From CAZQYB01 sp964597535 (GTDB taxonomy: Bacteria > Planctomycetota > Phycisphaerae > Sedimentisphaerales > Anaerobacaceae): a DNA stretch of 14,975 bases. The notes under the pieces are model-generated. The model had not been told where the DNA came from, did no database searches, and worked only from the letters and a program-made list of their open reading frames with translations. The stretch spans positions 1-14,975 of the forward strand of contig CAZQYB010000059.1 in NCBI GenBank assembly GCA_964597535.1, in the 5' to 3' direction. Shown one piece after another: positions 7,350-13,368 of this stretch; within the stretch, counting starts at the first letter, position 1; each line of letters opens with the position of its first letter. The position numbers were made by a program, and so were the translations under genes.

Positions 7350-8981
7350 ATGAGTTCACGCAAAAATCACAAAGGTACTGCGCTCATCTTATCTATGATA
7401 TTTGTGCTTATATTCTCTGCGCTCGCCGTCTCAATGGCGACTATGTCTGGTACGAACGCACAGTTGGCCAACAATCAGCGCAAGGTCAATGATGCTCTTT
7501 CTGCCGCTCAATCCGGCCTGGAGTGCGGAAAATATATTGTTGCTACCGTTCCTTTGGATAGCACCTCGTATAACTATGTCACTAACGAGGAGGCCGATAA
7601 AGTATGGACAGACCTGTGCCAGCACCTTCAGGACACCAAACTTGACGGACAAACCGTGTCCACCCCGGCACGTTTCACCAATTCAATCGGCGACGGTGAC
7701 GAAATCGTCACTGCCTCCATCAATTTCGGCAGCAACGCAGCCTTCAATGTAAGGTTTTACCGATACGACGATGACCCTCACACAATCAAGCTGCAATCGA
7801 CTGGAACTGATAGCGATGTGACAAGGCAGATAAATATCAATATGGAAATCAAAAAAAATGCCGAGGTATTGACTTACGCTATAGCAAGCAAAGGCCGAAT
7901 GTGGCTCACCGGCGACTCGATAATTCACGGCGACATCTTCAGCTCCTGGAATCGCCCTGAAATATCACCGTTTAGTATGACCAGCGACTCGAAGGTAGAG
8001 GGCACCGTCAATACGGTTTTGAGCAGACAGGGTATCGAAGACGAGGGTTATCAGTTGGAAACTCTTGATGAAAACGGCAATCCGATAGATGTAAATGGCG
8101 ACCCGCTTGGTGACAATTACGATGCTCGGTATTATGACGAAGATGACGAAATACAGGGCTACCACGAAGGCGTTAATTATGACCAGCCATATCAGGATAT
8201 GCCCGGTATGGATATAGGCGATTATGACACCGACCAGTACAAGGATATGACTATGACCGGAAACGGCGGAAACGGGGATATACCGGCATCGAGCACAATA
8301 AAGACCGAATACTTCCCACATGCAGTGGGCGACTACAACCAACCGGGTAGCAGTTCAAGCAGACAGCTCAACCGCAATGTTTACGAAAACCAGACATTCA
8401 CCAATGTCCGTCTTCCGGATGACCGCAACGCTCTGTTCAAGAATTGCACTTTTAACGACGTCTTGTATATCGACTGCTACAAAAGTGCCAGCATCAAGTA
8501 CAATAATGTTCGATTTGAAGACTGCGCCTTCAATGGAACTATCGTAACCGATGTGCCTGAACAGTTCAAATGGCAGAACAATTGCCTCTACTTTACGGGC
8601 GCAGCCACATTCGACAACCAATCTGACATCCAGGAGGCAACAATACTGGCTCCGCACTTCAACGTGAATCTAGGCAATACCAACCCGGAGCTGGGTGACA
8701 ACAATATCATCACCGGAGCCATCGTTGGCGGCATTGTCGATGTACGTGGTAATGCACAAATTTACGGGACGATTATTTCGATGTGCGACACAAGCCAATG
8801 GAGCAGTGGATATGTAACGAATATTGGTGCTACCCTCGATGACGGGGGCTCCGAGACCACCGAGCCGGGCGACGTTGGTGTCATTAGCATCACCCCCGAC
8901 GAAGATAAGATGCTGCCGAGCGGCATCACAAGCCCAATCGTGATTGCGCCTCTGCAGGACACTTATTCAGAAGGGTCTTAA
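7350..8981 (+). CDS. PilX N-terminal-like pilus-assembly / surface protein with large exported domain
   Basis: This 543-residue protein has a positively charged N-terminus, then KGTALILSMIFVLIFSALAVSMATMS, a single hydrophobic helix (about 10-31) preceded by Gly9, closely resembling PilX-type pilus proteins (RG-x-ALI...). The rest should lie outside the inner membrane. Residues 32-170 contain the helix ALSAAQSGLECGKYI and a beta-rich part. A segment near 175-220 (YAIASKGRMWLTGDSIIHGDIFSS) and one near 450-480 (ITGAIVGGIVDVRGNAQIYGTII) look like beta-solenoid rungs such as those of bactofilins. Between them is an acidic, Tyr-rich stretch (about 235-315, with YDARYYDEDDEIQGYHEG). PilX-like proteins act in type IV pilus assembly or adhesion; the exact role here is unknown. 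Seven consecutive G bases (7340-7346) sit 3 nt before the ATG and may overlap the ribosome site. The - strand secretin gene at the right end of the window fits a pilus or type II secretion context. Confidence 0.7.
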   Translation: MSSRKNHKGTALILSMIFVLIFSALAVSMATMSGTNAQLANNQRKVNDALSAAQSGLECGKYIVATVPLDSTSYNYVTNEEADKVWTDLCQHLQDTKLDGQTVSTPARFTNSIGDGDEIVTASINFGSNAAFNVRFYRYDDDPHTIKLQSTGTDSDVTRQININMEIKKNAEVLTYAIASKGRMWLTGDSIIHGDIFSSWNRPEISPFSMTSDSKVEGTVNTVLSRQGIEDEGYQLETLDENGNPIDVNGDPLGDNYDARYYDEDDEIQGYHEGVNYDQPYQDMPGMDIGDYDTDQYKDMTMTGNGGNGDIPASSTIKTEYFPHAVGDYNQPGSSSSRQLNRNVYENQTFTNVRLPDDRNALFKNCTFNDVLYIDCYKSASIKYNNVRFEDCAFNGTIVTDVPEQFKWQNNCLYFTGAATFDNQSDIQEATILAPHFNVNLGNTNPELGDNNIITGAIVGGIVDVRGNAQIYGTIISMCDTSQWSSGYVTNIGATLDDGGSETTEPGDVGVISITPDEDKMLPSGITSPIVIAPLQDTYSEGS

Positions 8982-9065
8982 CTACCGTAAGTCAAAAAGC
9001 GAATCAGGCCTGTGCTTGTGAAAGCAGGTAATAAAAGTTTAAACTATTTTGAATGGGGACTAAAA

Positions 9066-9320
9066 ATGAAAAGACCAATCTCAAATATGCTCATTCTGAT
9101 ATTGCTTCTCGTAGGATTGCCAATAGTAACTGGAAATATAAGTTGGGCGAGTGAGCCTAACGAGCCCGAATCTGAAAGTGGTATTATTGATAGTCAAATC
9201 AGTTACCTGAGCGCAGCTCCCAATGAGCCCGGCTCCGAAGGTATTCTTTTGGGTGACAGAATCAGTTATCTCAGCGAAAACCCCGACAAAGCCGAAGATA
9301 ATGGTTCCGCCGGCGAATAA
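9066..9320 (+). CDS. Small secreted protein with a 21-residue repeat
   Basis: This 84-residue protein is not a member of any family I recognise. The ATG at 9066 is preferred to an in-frame upstream start at 9012 because GGGG lies 6 nt before it and the protein then begins with a standard signal peptide (MKRPISNMLILILLLVGLPIVTGNISWA, cleavage near residue 28; no lipobox Cys). The mature part is about 56 acidic residues made of two copies of a 21-residue unit: NEPESESGIIDSQISYLS (32-49) and NEPGSEGILLGDRISYLS (53-70). P31, P52 and P73 mark the same phase, and a degenerate third unit trails to the C-terminus. It lies 84 nt downstream of the PilX-like gene and could share its transcript. The mature part has no Cys, so no disulfide or metal site is obvious. 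Confidence 0.6.
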   Translation: MKRPISNMLILILLLVGLPIVTGNISWASEPNEPESESGIIDSQISYLSAAPNEPGSEGILLGDRISYLSENPDKAEDNGSAGE

Positions 9321-9468
9321 CCGGAACATTGAGGTCTGTGCTTTAGTCCCTGCACGTCACGCACATCGCCCGTTCTGCAAACAGATTGGGTACAAATCTT
9401 ACAGTGTCAATATGGTCTGGCCGCAGACCGATTGATGACATTTTCTGCTTCAAAGCCATAGAAAAAAC

Positions 9469-9497
9469 TTGACACTCCGAAAGACCGCTCATAGATT
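9469..9497 (+). promoter_or_regulatory. Candidate sigma-70 promoter for the Lys-rich small protein
   Basis: A perfect TTGACA (9469-9474) is followed after 17 nt by TAGATT (9492-9497, 4/6). It lies about 70 nt before the ATG at 9568 in the 247-nt gap after the small secreted protein. A short hairpin GGTCTG/CAGACC (9414-9429) without a T run precedes it. Confidence 0.55.
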
Positions 9498-9567
9498 GTA
9501 TATAGTCGTTAAATCGGAATAGATGGACAAGTTTTGACCAAGACCATTTAACGAAAGGAAGCACAAA

Positions 9568-9777
9568 ATGGCAAAGAAGAAAAAAGCCGCAAAGAAGAAG
9601 GCCGCAAAAGGCTGGAAACCGAGCGAAGTCGCGCTGCTCAAAAAGCTCTTCGCGAACAACCCAACTTCTAAAATAGCAAAGCAGCTCAGACGAAAAACCG
9701 ACACAGTCAAGAAGAAGGCCTCTCGAATGGGACTTCGCAAGTCAAAGAAATATATGAGGAAGCTCGGCAGGACATAA
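9568..9777 (+). CDS. Small Lys-rich, HTH/Myb-like putative DNA-binding protein
   Basis: This 69-residue, extremely basic protein has an N-terminal Lys/Ala tail (MAKKKKAAKKKAAKG, histone-H1-like) followed by a compact helical unit: GWKPSEVALLKKLFANNP, then TSKIAKQLRRKTDTVKKKASRMGL, then a basic C-terminus. The pattern 'W-x-P-x-E-x-x-x-L-x-x-L' plus 'IA-x-x-L-x-R-x-x-x-x-V-x-x-x-A-x-x-x-G-L' is that of Myb/SANT or GcrA-like helix-turn-helix units, so it probably binds DNA, as a nucleoid protein or a regulator. The start is well supported by GAAAGGAAG about 8 nt upstream and by the TTGACA promoter above. It has its own promoter and is followed by a small CCCGG/CCGGG hairpin, so it is probably monocistronic. 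Confidence 0.75.
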   Translation: MAKKKKAAKKKAAKGWKPSEVALLKKLFANNPTSKIAKQLRRKTDTVKKKASRMGLRKSKKYMRKLGRT

Positions 9778-9783
9778 GGAGCC

Positions 9784-9797
9784 CCCGGAAATCCGGG
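9784..9797 (+). other. Small hairpin after the Lys-rich protein gene
   Basis: CCCGG (9784-9788) and CCGGG (9793-9797) flank an AAAT loop 6 nt after the stop. The stem is only 5 bp and no T run follows, so it is at best a weak terminator. Confidence 0.3.
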
Positions 9798-9901
9798 TGA
9801 TGTAAAAATTCATCTTCACAGCCGGAACCTCGCATAGATTCTTGACTGCGCCCATTGTGTTTTTGTTCAATATTAAAATAACGATTCCGCACACACACGG
9901 G

Positions 9902-9931
9902 CCGGACCTTTCGGATAAGTGGATAGTCCGG
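9902..9931. repeat. Short inverted repeat left of the MITE-like element
   Basis: CCGGAC (9902-9907) and GTCCGG (9926-9931) form a perfect 6-bp inverted repeat around an 18-nt loop. It lies in a 482-nt stretch (9778-10260) that I judge non-coding: a 77-codon open frame there has no ribosome site and runs through the repeat element. Confidence 0.4.
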
Positions 9932-9964
9932 AGAGTGCCTACCTGGTGTTCAAACGGAGGGGTA

Positions 9965-10067
9965 ATACCGCACCTATTTTAAAAGTGCGCTTACGTGAAA
10001 AGATAATCCTTTTGCTCTTATGGTATTACATAATTTGGCGGGCGTTAAAATTAAATAGGTGCGGTAT
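9965..10067. repeat. MITE-like element: perfect 15-bp inverted repeats flanking 73 bp
   Basis: ATACCGCACCTATTT (9965-9979) is matched exactly by its reverse complement AAATAGGTGCGGTAT (10053-10067). The 73-bp interior is A/T-rich, has no open frame of note, and holds a minor AAAAG/CTTTT hairpin. Perfect 15-bp ends on a 103-bp non-coding unit are what a miniature transposable element or REP-type (IS200/RAYT-mobilised) element would look like. As RNA it would fold into one long stem, and TCTTTTTT follows closely at 10071-10078, so it could also act as a terminator. No second copy is in this window and no clear target-site duplication is visible. Confidence 0.6.
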
Positions 10068-10191
10068 AAGTCTTTTTTACGCTTTCAACTTCGCCCCCTC
10101 ATTCCCCGGCAAAGGGCCAAAAGCGCAAGATACTTGGGAGAAAAAAACGTGACAGTGCAAAAACAATCTTGATAGGCTCCGGTTCACAGGA

Positions 10192-10220
10192 TTTTAATCT
10201 TCTTCTAAATCCCCTATAAT
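10192..10220 (+). promoter_or_regulatory. Promoter of the ECF sigma factor operon
   Basis: A perfect -10 TATAAT (10215-10220) lies 40 nt before the ATG at 10261. The -35 at 17-nt spacing is TTTTAA (10192-10197, 3/6), so the -10 carries most of the evidence. It resembles a housekeeping promoter, with no obvious ECF-type (AAC...) autoregulatory motif. Confidence 0.5.
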
Positions 10221-10260
10221 ATTATACTTGCTTGGCTACAACTTAATAAGAGTTTGGAAA

Positions 10261-10872
10261 ATGAAACCTACTTTTGACAAACAAAGTGACGCAGAGCTTC
10301 TCGACCGCTACGCAGCGGGTGAGGAAGCCGCGTTCAGGGAAATCGTAAATCGCTACAAAAACGGCCTTTATGTGTTCTTGAGACGCTTTCTAAACCGGCA
10401 CGACCTGGTTGAAGATATCTTTCAGGAAACATTTTTGCAGTTATTTACCAGCCGAGAGAGCTTCGACCCAAGCCGGTCTCTTCGCCCCTGGCTGTTCACT
10501 ATAGCCGCCAACAAGGCAAAGGACGCTCTTCGCAAACAGCAGCGAACAGCCGCCATCCCCATAGGCACCATAGCGGATTCGCACGATTTATCGTTTGATG
10601 ATGTGCTGAACGCCCTTACTTCCGATAAAACAATGCCTTACGAGAAACTGCAGACGGATGAGGCCGCTGCGCAGGTCAGAAGAATCATAGCGGCTCTGCC
10701 GGAAAATTTGCGGGAAATATTAATTTTAGCTTATTTTAACAAATTTTCTTATAAACAAATGGCTCAGATTTTGAGTATACCTATTGGAACTGTTAAAAGC
10801 AGACTTCATACAGCCGTTGGACGTTTTAGCAAAGAGTGGAAAGCAGCGTTCGGGAGCAAAGAAACTAAATGA
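10261..10872 (+). CDS. ECF-type RNA polymerase sigma factor
   Basis: This 203-residue sigma-70-family factor has the two domains of the ECF group. Region 2 (about 18-92) contains LDRYAAGEEAAFREIVNRY, the core-binding and -10 recognition helix DLVEDIFQETFLQLF and RPWLFTIAANKAKDALRK. Region 4 (about 140-192) contains LPENLREILILAYFNKFSYKQMAQIL and the -35-reading helix IPIGTVKSRLHTAVGRF. A linker of about 45 residues separates them, with no extra C-terminal domain. The ATG at 10261 is chosen over an upstream TTG at 10228 because the protein then starts at the family position; the ribosome site (GTTTGGAA) is weak. The stop overlaps the start of the next gene (ATGA at 10869-10872), implying translational coupling with the putative anti-sigma factor. 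Target promoters are not identifiable from this window. Confidence 0.93.
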   Translation: MKPTFDKQSDAELLDRYAAGEEAAFREIVNRYKNGLYVFLRRFLNRHDLVEDIFQETFLQLFTSRESFDPSRSLRPWLFTIAANKAKDALRKQQRTAAIPIGTIADSHDLSFDDVLNALTSDKTMPYEKLQTDEAAAQVRRIIAALPENLREILILAYFNKFSYKQMAQILSIPIGTVKSRLHTAVGRFSKEWKAAFGSKETK

Positions 10873-11933
10873 GTTCACTGAACAACGAGCAAAAACAGCT
10901 ACTATTTGATTATTGCTTAGGTTTAACATCCCAAAAAGAAAATGCCGAGGCCGAGGCATTGATATCCTCTAACGAAGAGGCAGCCGAAATTCACTCAAAA
11001 CTTAAAGCTGCTCTGTCCCCACTTGATAGTCTGACTCCTGAGCCGTGTCCGGATAAGCTGGCCGAAGGCACCATTTGGCGGCTCAATAATCTCGCAAAGT
11101 CAAGCCAGCTCCGCCTCAAGCAGTTGCTTACCGCCGAACAAACCCGGCCTGTCGAAGACCCCATCTCACAGGGGGTTACTACGAAGACTCGGCTCTGGTG
11201 GAACCTGGGCAAAGTGGCAGCAGCGGCTGCAGTGATTTTTATTGTTTTAGGAACCTGGTTTGCTCCTCTGAATTACGCCCGCCAGAAGTATCGACAGTAT
11301 CAGTGCCAAATGGGACTCGGACGAATCTTCCGAGGCGTACAGCGATACAGTTCCGACCACAACGGCAATATGCCTGCTGTCGCAAGTCCTGCCGGCTCGC
11401 ACTGGTGGAAGGTCGGCTACCAGGGCAAAGAGAACTACTCCAACACCCGCAATATGTGGCTCCTGGTAAAAGGTAATTACGTCAAGCCGGGAGATTTTGT
11501 CTGCCCCGGCAAAAAGCAGACATTAGCAATCCGACTCGACCCCTCCCAAGTACAAATCCGCAACGACTTCCCCGCCAGAAATTATATAACTTACAGCGTG
11601 CGAATAAGGTGCAGCAAACCCGCAAAACTGCAGCTACGCGGCCAAAGAATCTTGATTTCAGATTTGAGCCCCCTTTTCGAAAACATCCCTCAGGATTACG
11701 ACAAACCGTTCACGCTTAAACTGGACAAAAATCTATTAACTCTCAACAGTATCAATCACAACCGTCACGGCCAAAATGTTTTGTTTGGCGATGGCGGCGT
11801 CAAATTTATAAAGGAGCGCCATACCGACATCTCAAATGATGATATATTCACGCTGCAGGGTATGTACCAGGGCTGCAAAGTCCAGGGCTGCGAAACCCCC
11901 TCCTGCGAAACCGATACCTTCCTCGCACCATAA
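10869..11933 (+). CDS. Putative membrane anti-sigma factor with an exported DUF1559-like (H...DG) domain
   Basis: This 354-residue protein starts inside the sigma stop (ATGA). Residues 1-90 are a cytoplasmic helical part resembling planctomycete anti-sigma N-termini (LLFDYCLGLTSQKENAEAEALI), without the HxxxCxxC zinc motif. One membrane helix follows at about 114-132 (GKVAAAAAVIFIVLGTWFA). The exported part starts RQYQCQMGLGRIFRGVQRYSSDHNGNMP, continues with FVCPGKK (210-216), and ends near SINHNRHGQNVLFGDGGVKFI (294-314), the layout of DUF1559 / 'H-X9-DG' pilin-like proteins abundant in Planctomycetes. The last 20 residues hold three Cys (GCKVQGCETPSCE). The pairing suggests that the exported domain senses or assembles something outside the inner membrane and controls release of the sigma factor. 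Anti-sigma activity is inferred from gene order and topology; the ligand is unknown. Confidence 0.75.
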   Translation: MSSLNNEQKQLLFDYCLGLTSQKENAEAEALISSNEEAAEIHSKLKAALSPLDSLTPEPCPDKLAEGTIWRLNNLAKSSQLRLKQLLTAEQTRPVEDPISQGVTTKTRLWWNLGKVAAAAAVIFIVLGTWFAPLNYARQKYRQYQCQMGLGRIFRGVQRYSSDHNGNMPAVASPAGSHWWKVGYQGKENYSNTRNMWLLVKGNYVKPGDFVCPGKKQTLAIRLDPSQVQIRNDFPARNYITYSVRIRCSKPAKLQLRGQRILISDLSPLFENIPQDYDKPFTLKLDKNLLTLNSINHNRHGQNVLFGDGGVKFIKERHTDISNDDIFTLQGMYQGCKVQGCETPSCETDTFLAP

Positions 11934-11949
11934 ACTTCGTGACCCGCCA

Positions 11950-12005
11950 CTCGTGGCTCGTGTCTCGTATCGCGCATCTCGCATCTCGTATTTCGTATCT
12001 CGGAA
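11950..12005. repeat. Degenerate 7-nt tandem repeat, consensus CTCGTAT, 8 units
   Basis: Reading + strand in 7-nt steps from 11950 gives CTCGTGG, CTCGTGT, CTCGTAT, CGCGCAT, CTCGCAT, CTCGTAT, TTCGTAT, CTCGGAA. On the - strand this is the CGAGATACGA-type repeat seen in the intergenic regions of several environmental lineages (from memory). It starts 17 nt after the anti-sigma gene stop. Short open frames across it on the - strand (RDTRHE-like, KYEMRDARYETR-like) are by-products of the repeat. Confidence 0.8.
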
Positions 12006-12049
12006 ATTGGCCACAGACATGAGGGTTTTTATACTTATCGGATGGAGGG

Positions 12050-13144
12050 TTAAGCAGTTCTTTTATATTGTTTTCCAGAGAATCTTGATGTTGGTCTTTG
12101 GTAGTTTGGTGTTAGTTTGTGGTTTATGGTTGAGTATTGATGTTTCGCCCATTTTGGTTCATGATTGTGATTTAGTTTTTGTTCGAGTGGGTTTTCTACA
12201 TCTTCTTTTCTTGCTAATTGTGAGATTAGGCCTCCGTACTTGTCATTAACTATGCTGTGATTAGGTAATCTTACTAAACGTGCTATTCTTACTTGTTTTG
12301 CTTTGTCTCCGTAAAGATGTTTTATAGCAGATTCTTGTAATGCAGCAGGGTAACCTCCATCAACATTAGAAGGAATTACTTTTGAAATTGGTCCTCCTGA
12401 TTCTAATTGCCACCAATTTTCTGCTAGGATGGCAAAATCTAGAAGATTAGTTAAACCATCGTGGTTTCTATCAGATACATTATAATTGTTCCCAACATAC
12501 TGGCCATTTGAATCATAGGTACTATGTAGCCATTCACTATGTATAACATTAACGTCATTAAAATCAATTTGGCCATCTTCCTTCATGTCTCCGCGGGAGT
12601 TGGTGTAACATCTTACCCTCCAATACCTTGGTACATTTTGCTGTAAAGGGCCTGAACCAGGAACTTGTCCTCGGTGATTATCCTGCCTGTCTCTTATATC
12701 ATACTCAGGATTAGGGTTAAGTGGGTCGTCAGGATTATTAGGATCTGGTATTTCTTGGATAGTTAAATGTCTGTGCTCGTACCCGGTTTCGTCAGTTATT
12801 TGAACATATAAATCTCCGTCTGCACTTGCTTGACCTGTTAATTCTACTACGATGTCAATAGGGAGCGTGCTTTCTTTGTTTCTTCCATCAATTGTTAAAC
12901 GATCATTGTATGGGTAAGGCTTAGAAGAGACTGAGATGTAAGGTCCAGAAGGAGGATTTAGCAATTTTGAATCTTCTCCTTGAACAAAACGTTCATGTTT
13001 CCCTTCCTCATGATGAAAATAGAATTCATTACGGGGCATGCCTATATCCCATGCTTCAATCCAAACTGTTCCAGCTTCAGCAACTCCTCCAGAAAGAAGT
13101 GCACAGAATAGAATTACCACAATAGAACTTACTCTTCTTTCCAC
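12050..13144 (-). CDS. Secreted protein with two dockerin-like calcium-loop repeats
   Basis: This 364-residue exported protein starts at a GTG (13144) with GGAGGA about 12 nt upstream. The signal peptide is MERRVSSIVVILFCALLSGGVAEA, cleaved near AEA|G25. Residues 25-180 are a beta-rich region (VWIEAWDIGMPRNEF, PIDIVVELTGQASADGDLYVQI) that I do not recognise. Two EF-loop repeats follow: DMKEDGQIDFNDVNVIHSEW (186-205) and DRNHDGLTNLLDFAILAENW (225-244), the type I dockerin-like pair common in Phycisphaerae/Planctomycetes extracellular proteins, presumed to bind calcium. In relatives these repeats often end the protein; here about 120 low-complexity Asn/Lys/His-rich residues follow, and the last part (about 337-351) is encoded by a 7-nt-periodic tract, so the native C-terminus may have been replaced. 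The gene is distinctly AT-richer than its neighbours. Its partner and substrate are unknown. Confidence 0.75.
   Translation of the reverse strand: MERRVSSIVVILFCALLSGGVAEAGTVWIEAWDIGMPRNEFYFHHEEGKHERFVQGEDSKLLNPPSGPYISVSSKPYPYNDRLTIDGRNKESTLPIDIVVELTGQASADGDLYVQITDETGYEHRHLTIQEIPDPNNPDDPLNPNPEYDIRDRQDNHRGQVPGSGPLQQNVPRYWRVRCYTNSRGDMKEDGQIDFNDVNVIHSEWLHSTYDSNGQYVGNNYNVSDRNHDGLTNLLDFAILAENWWQLESGGPISKVIPSNVDGGYPAALQESAIKHLYGDKAKQVRIARLVRLPNHSIVNDKYGGLISQLARKEDVENPLEQKLNHNHEPKWAKHQYSTINHKLTPNYQRPTSRFSGKQYKRTA
12091..12135. repeat. 7-nt-periodic degenerate repeat inside the 3' end of the dockerin-like gene
   Basis: On the + strand GGT or AGT recurs at about 12093, 12100, 12108, 12114, 12121, 12128 and 12133, i.e. 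every 7-8 nt (units like TTTGGTA, TTTGGTG, GTGGTTT, ATGGTTG). It encodes the C-terminal residues around 337-351 of the - strand gene. It is a different sequence from the CTCGTAT array 90 nt away but has the same period. Confidence 0.5.
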
Positions 13145-13179
13145 TTTTCTGCTCGTCCTCCAGTCACCATGTGTTCAGG

Positions 13180-13272
13180 TTACTCACATCCGAGAAACCG
13201 GTGTTTAGCAAACTCCGCATAGTCGCTATAATCCACATCACCATCTGGTTCCAGGTCAGCTCCGATGCACAA
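13180..13272 (-). pseudogene. Remnant of a dockerin-type repeat (C-terminal fragment)
   Basis: A - strand open segment bounded by TAG (13275-13273) and TAA (13182-13180) encodes LCIGADLEPDGDVDYSDYAE then FAKHRFLGCE. DLEPDGDVDYSDYAEF is a near-ideal dockerin-like calcium loop, DxxxDGxVDxxDxxxF, followed by the usual A-x-H-x-(W/F)-L ending. There is no ATG or ribosome site, and two stops lie immediately upstream in frame. In another frame just upstream, NLKKTLIIGLAFAKISCASE resembles a signal peptide, as if an exported dockerin protein had lost its middle. It lies just upstream of the intact dockerin-like gene on the same strand. A TTG start is possible, but a functional 30-residue peptide is less likely than a decayed gene. 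Confidence 0.6.
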
Positions 13273-13275
13273 CTA

Positions 13276-13304
13276 ATTTTAGCAAAAGCGAGTCCTATAA
13301 TCAA
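13276..13304 (-). promoter_or_regulatory. Candidate promoter for the dockerin-like gene
   Basis: On the - strand TTGATT (13304-13299) and TAAAAT (13281-13276, 5/6) are 17 nt apart. Transcription would start near 13269 and run through the dockerin remnant before reaching the GTG start at 13144, giving a leader of about 125 nt. Confidence 0.45.
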
Positions 13305-13320
13305 GGTTTTTTTGAGATTT

Positions 13321-13366
13321 TCCGCGGAGTTTATCCACGAGCCAGGCGAACGGCTCAGAATGACCG
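13321..13366. repeat. Possible dispersed REP-like unit after queG
   Basis: On the - strand, just after the queG stop, the sequence reads GGTCATTCTGAGCC, a GAGCC/GGCTC stem with an 8-nt loop, then the 8-bp palindrome TCCGCGGA and AAAATCTC. The GTCATTCTGAGC...AATCTC frame resembles a repeat family widespread in bacterial genomes (from memory). Only one copy is in the window, so its repeated nature is unproven. It could also serve as a weak terminator, though no T run follows the stem. Confidence 0.3.
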
Positions 13367-13368
13367 CG

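Noticed and set aside
9414..9429. Hairpin GGTCTG/CAGACC as terminator of the small secreted protein gene
   Set aside because: The stem is 6 bp with a 4-nt loop but no T run follows, and it lies almost 100 nt after the stop.
9919..10152. 77-codon + strand open frame starting at GTG in the gap before the sigma gene
   Set aside because: It runs straight through the inverted-repeat element, has no ribosome site and no recognisable family.
11950..12005. Possible CRISPR array
   Set aside because: Units are 7 nt, degenerate and directly adjoining with no spacers.
11832..12249. Overlapping - strand and + strand open frames across the heptamer array
   Set aside because: Products such as RDTRHE or ARVSYRASRISYFVSRK are translations of the 7-nt repeat in different frames and are not genes.
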